A stretch of DNA of 64,000 nt from NCBI GenBank assembly GCA_951640165.1, contig OX621246.1:6907001-6971000 (forward strand). The letters are read 5' to 3'. The stretch's first letter is position 1, and the number at the start of each line of letters is the position of its first letter. A model generated the notes under the pieces. That model ran no database searches and had not been told where the DNA came from. It saw nothing but the letters and a program-made list of their open reading frames with translations. Source of the stretch: Pseudoips prasinana. Its lineage: Eukaryota; Arthropoda; Insecta; Lepidoptera; Nolidae. Positions 63,916 through 64,000 of the stretch are shown piece by piece. The position numbers and the translations under genes are program-made.

Positions 63916-64000
63916 TAGTGACCGTCATTTGAAATCATGTGCCATAATCATCGCGCTTAATAGACGGGTTGACAATTACAGTATAATATCTAGTGCACGG

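Overview
The window is AT-rich eukaryotic DNA, most likely from a butterfly or moth. The support is the repeat community: an RTE LINE with the (CATCAT)TATCAGCCGAAAGACG tail, Helitrons ending in CCGCGG...CTAG, several tRNA-headed SINE families, BEL/Pao elements and an env-bearing gypsy element. There is no prokaryotic gene organisation and almost no host coding sequence. Clade names are my reading of motifs; no database search was run.

Layout. 1-3.4 kb: a decayed RTE-like LINE on the plus strand (endonuclease and reverse transcriptase). 4.5-9.3 kb: three minus-strand LINE reverse-transcriptase relics, one (6.47-8.37 kb) with an intact 541-codon ORF. 9.3-22 kb: a mosaic of LINE 3' ends, SINEs, a fold-back MITE and four Helitron-type pieces, one about 1.2 kb with unusual internal cargo. 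22.1-24.3 kb: LTR and leader of BEL element 1, present twice as a near-identical 946-bp direct repeat. 24.3-37.7 kb: BEL1 gag-pol (plus strand, several breaks), split by a young 8.2-kb BEL2 element (minus strand; 136-bp LTRs with one mismatch; 5-bp target duplication). BEL2 is itself split in gag by a 2.4-kb RTE LINE with a 10-bp target duplication. 37.8-40.85 kb: a minus-strand ORF1-only LINE. 40.9-49.5 kb: a gypsy/errantivirus-like element with gag, pol and env on the minus strand. Each of pol and env carries one single-base break, and the 3' LTR is missing. 49.5-64 kb: more LINE, SINE, Helitron and MITE debris, an (AT)n tract and several strong hairpins.

The only convincing host gene is on the minus strand at 59,917-62,062. 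It is the last two exons of a cysteine-rich, probably secreted protein, recognised from splice sites, matching phase and 13 cysteines in 64 residues. Its first exons must lie beyond 64 kb or be too short to see. Its 1.95-kb intron is filled with SINEs and a Helitron.

How the parts relate: most of 22-50 kb is layered insertion, with BEL1 oldest, BEL2 inside it and the RTE LINE inside BEL2. The RTE LINE and BEL2 look recent, since both duplications are perfect and their long ORFs are open. The gypsy element is also young, with two single-base breaks across more than 7 kb of coding sequence. The SINEs probably depend on LINE machinery of the kinds present here.
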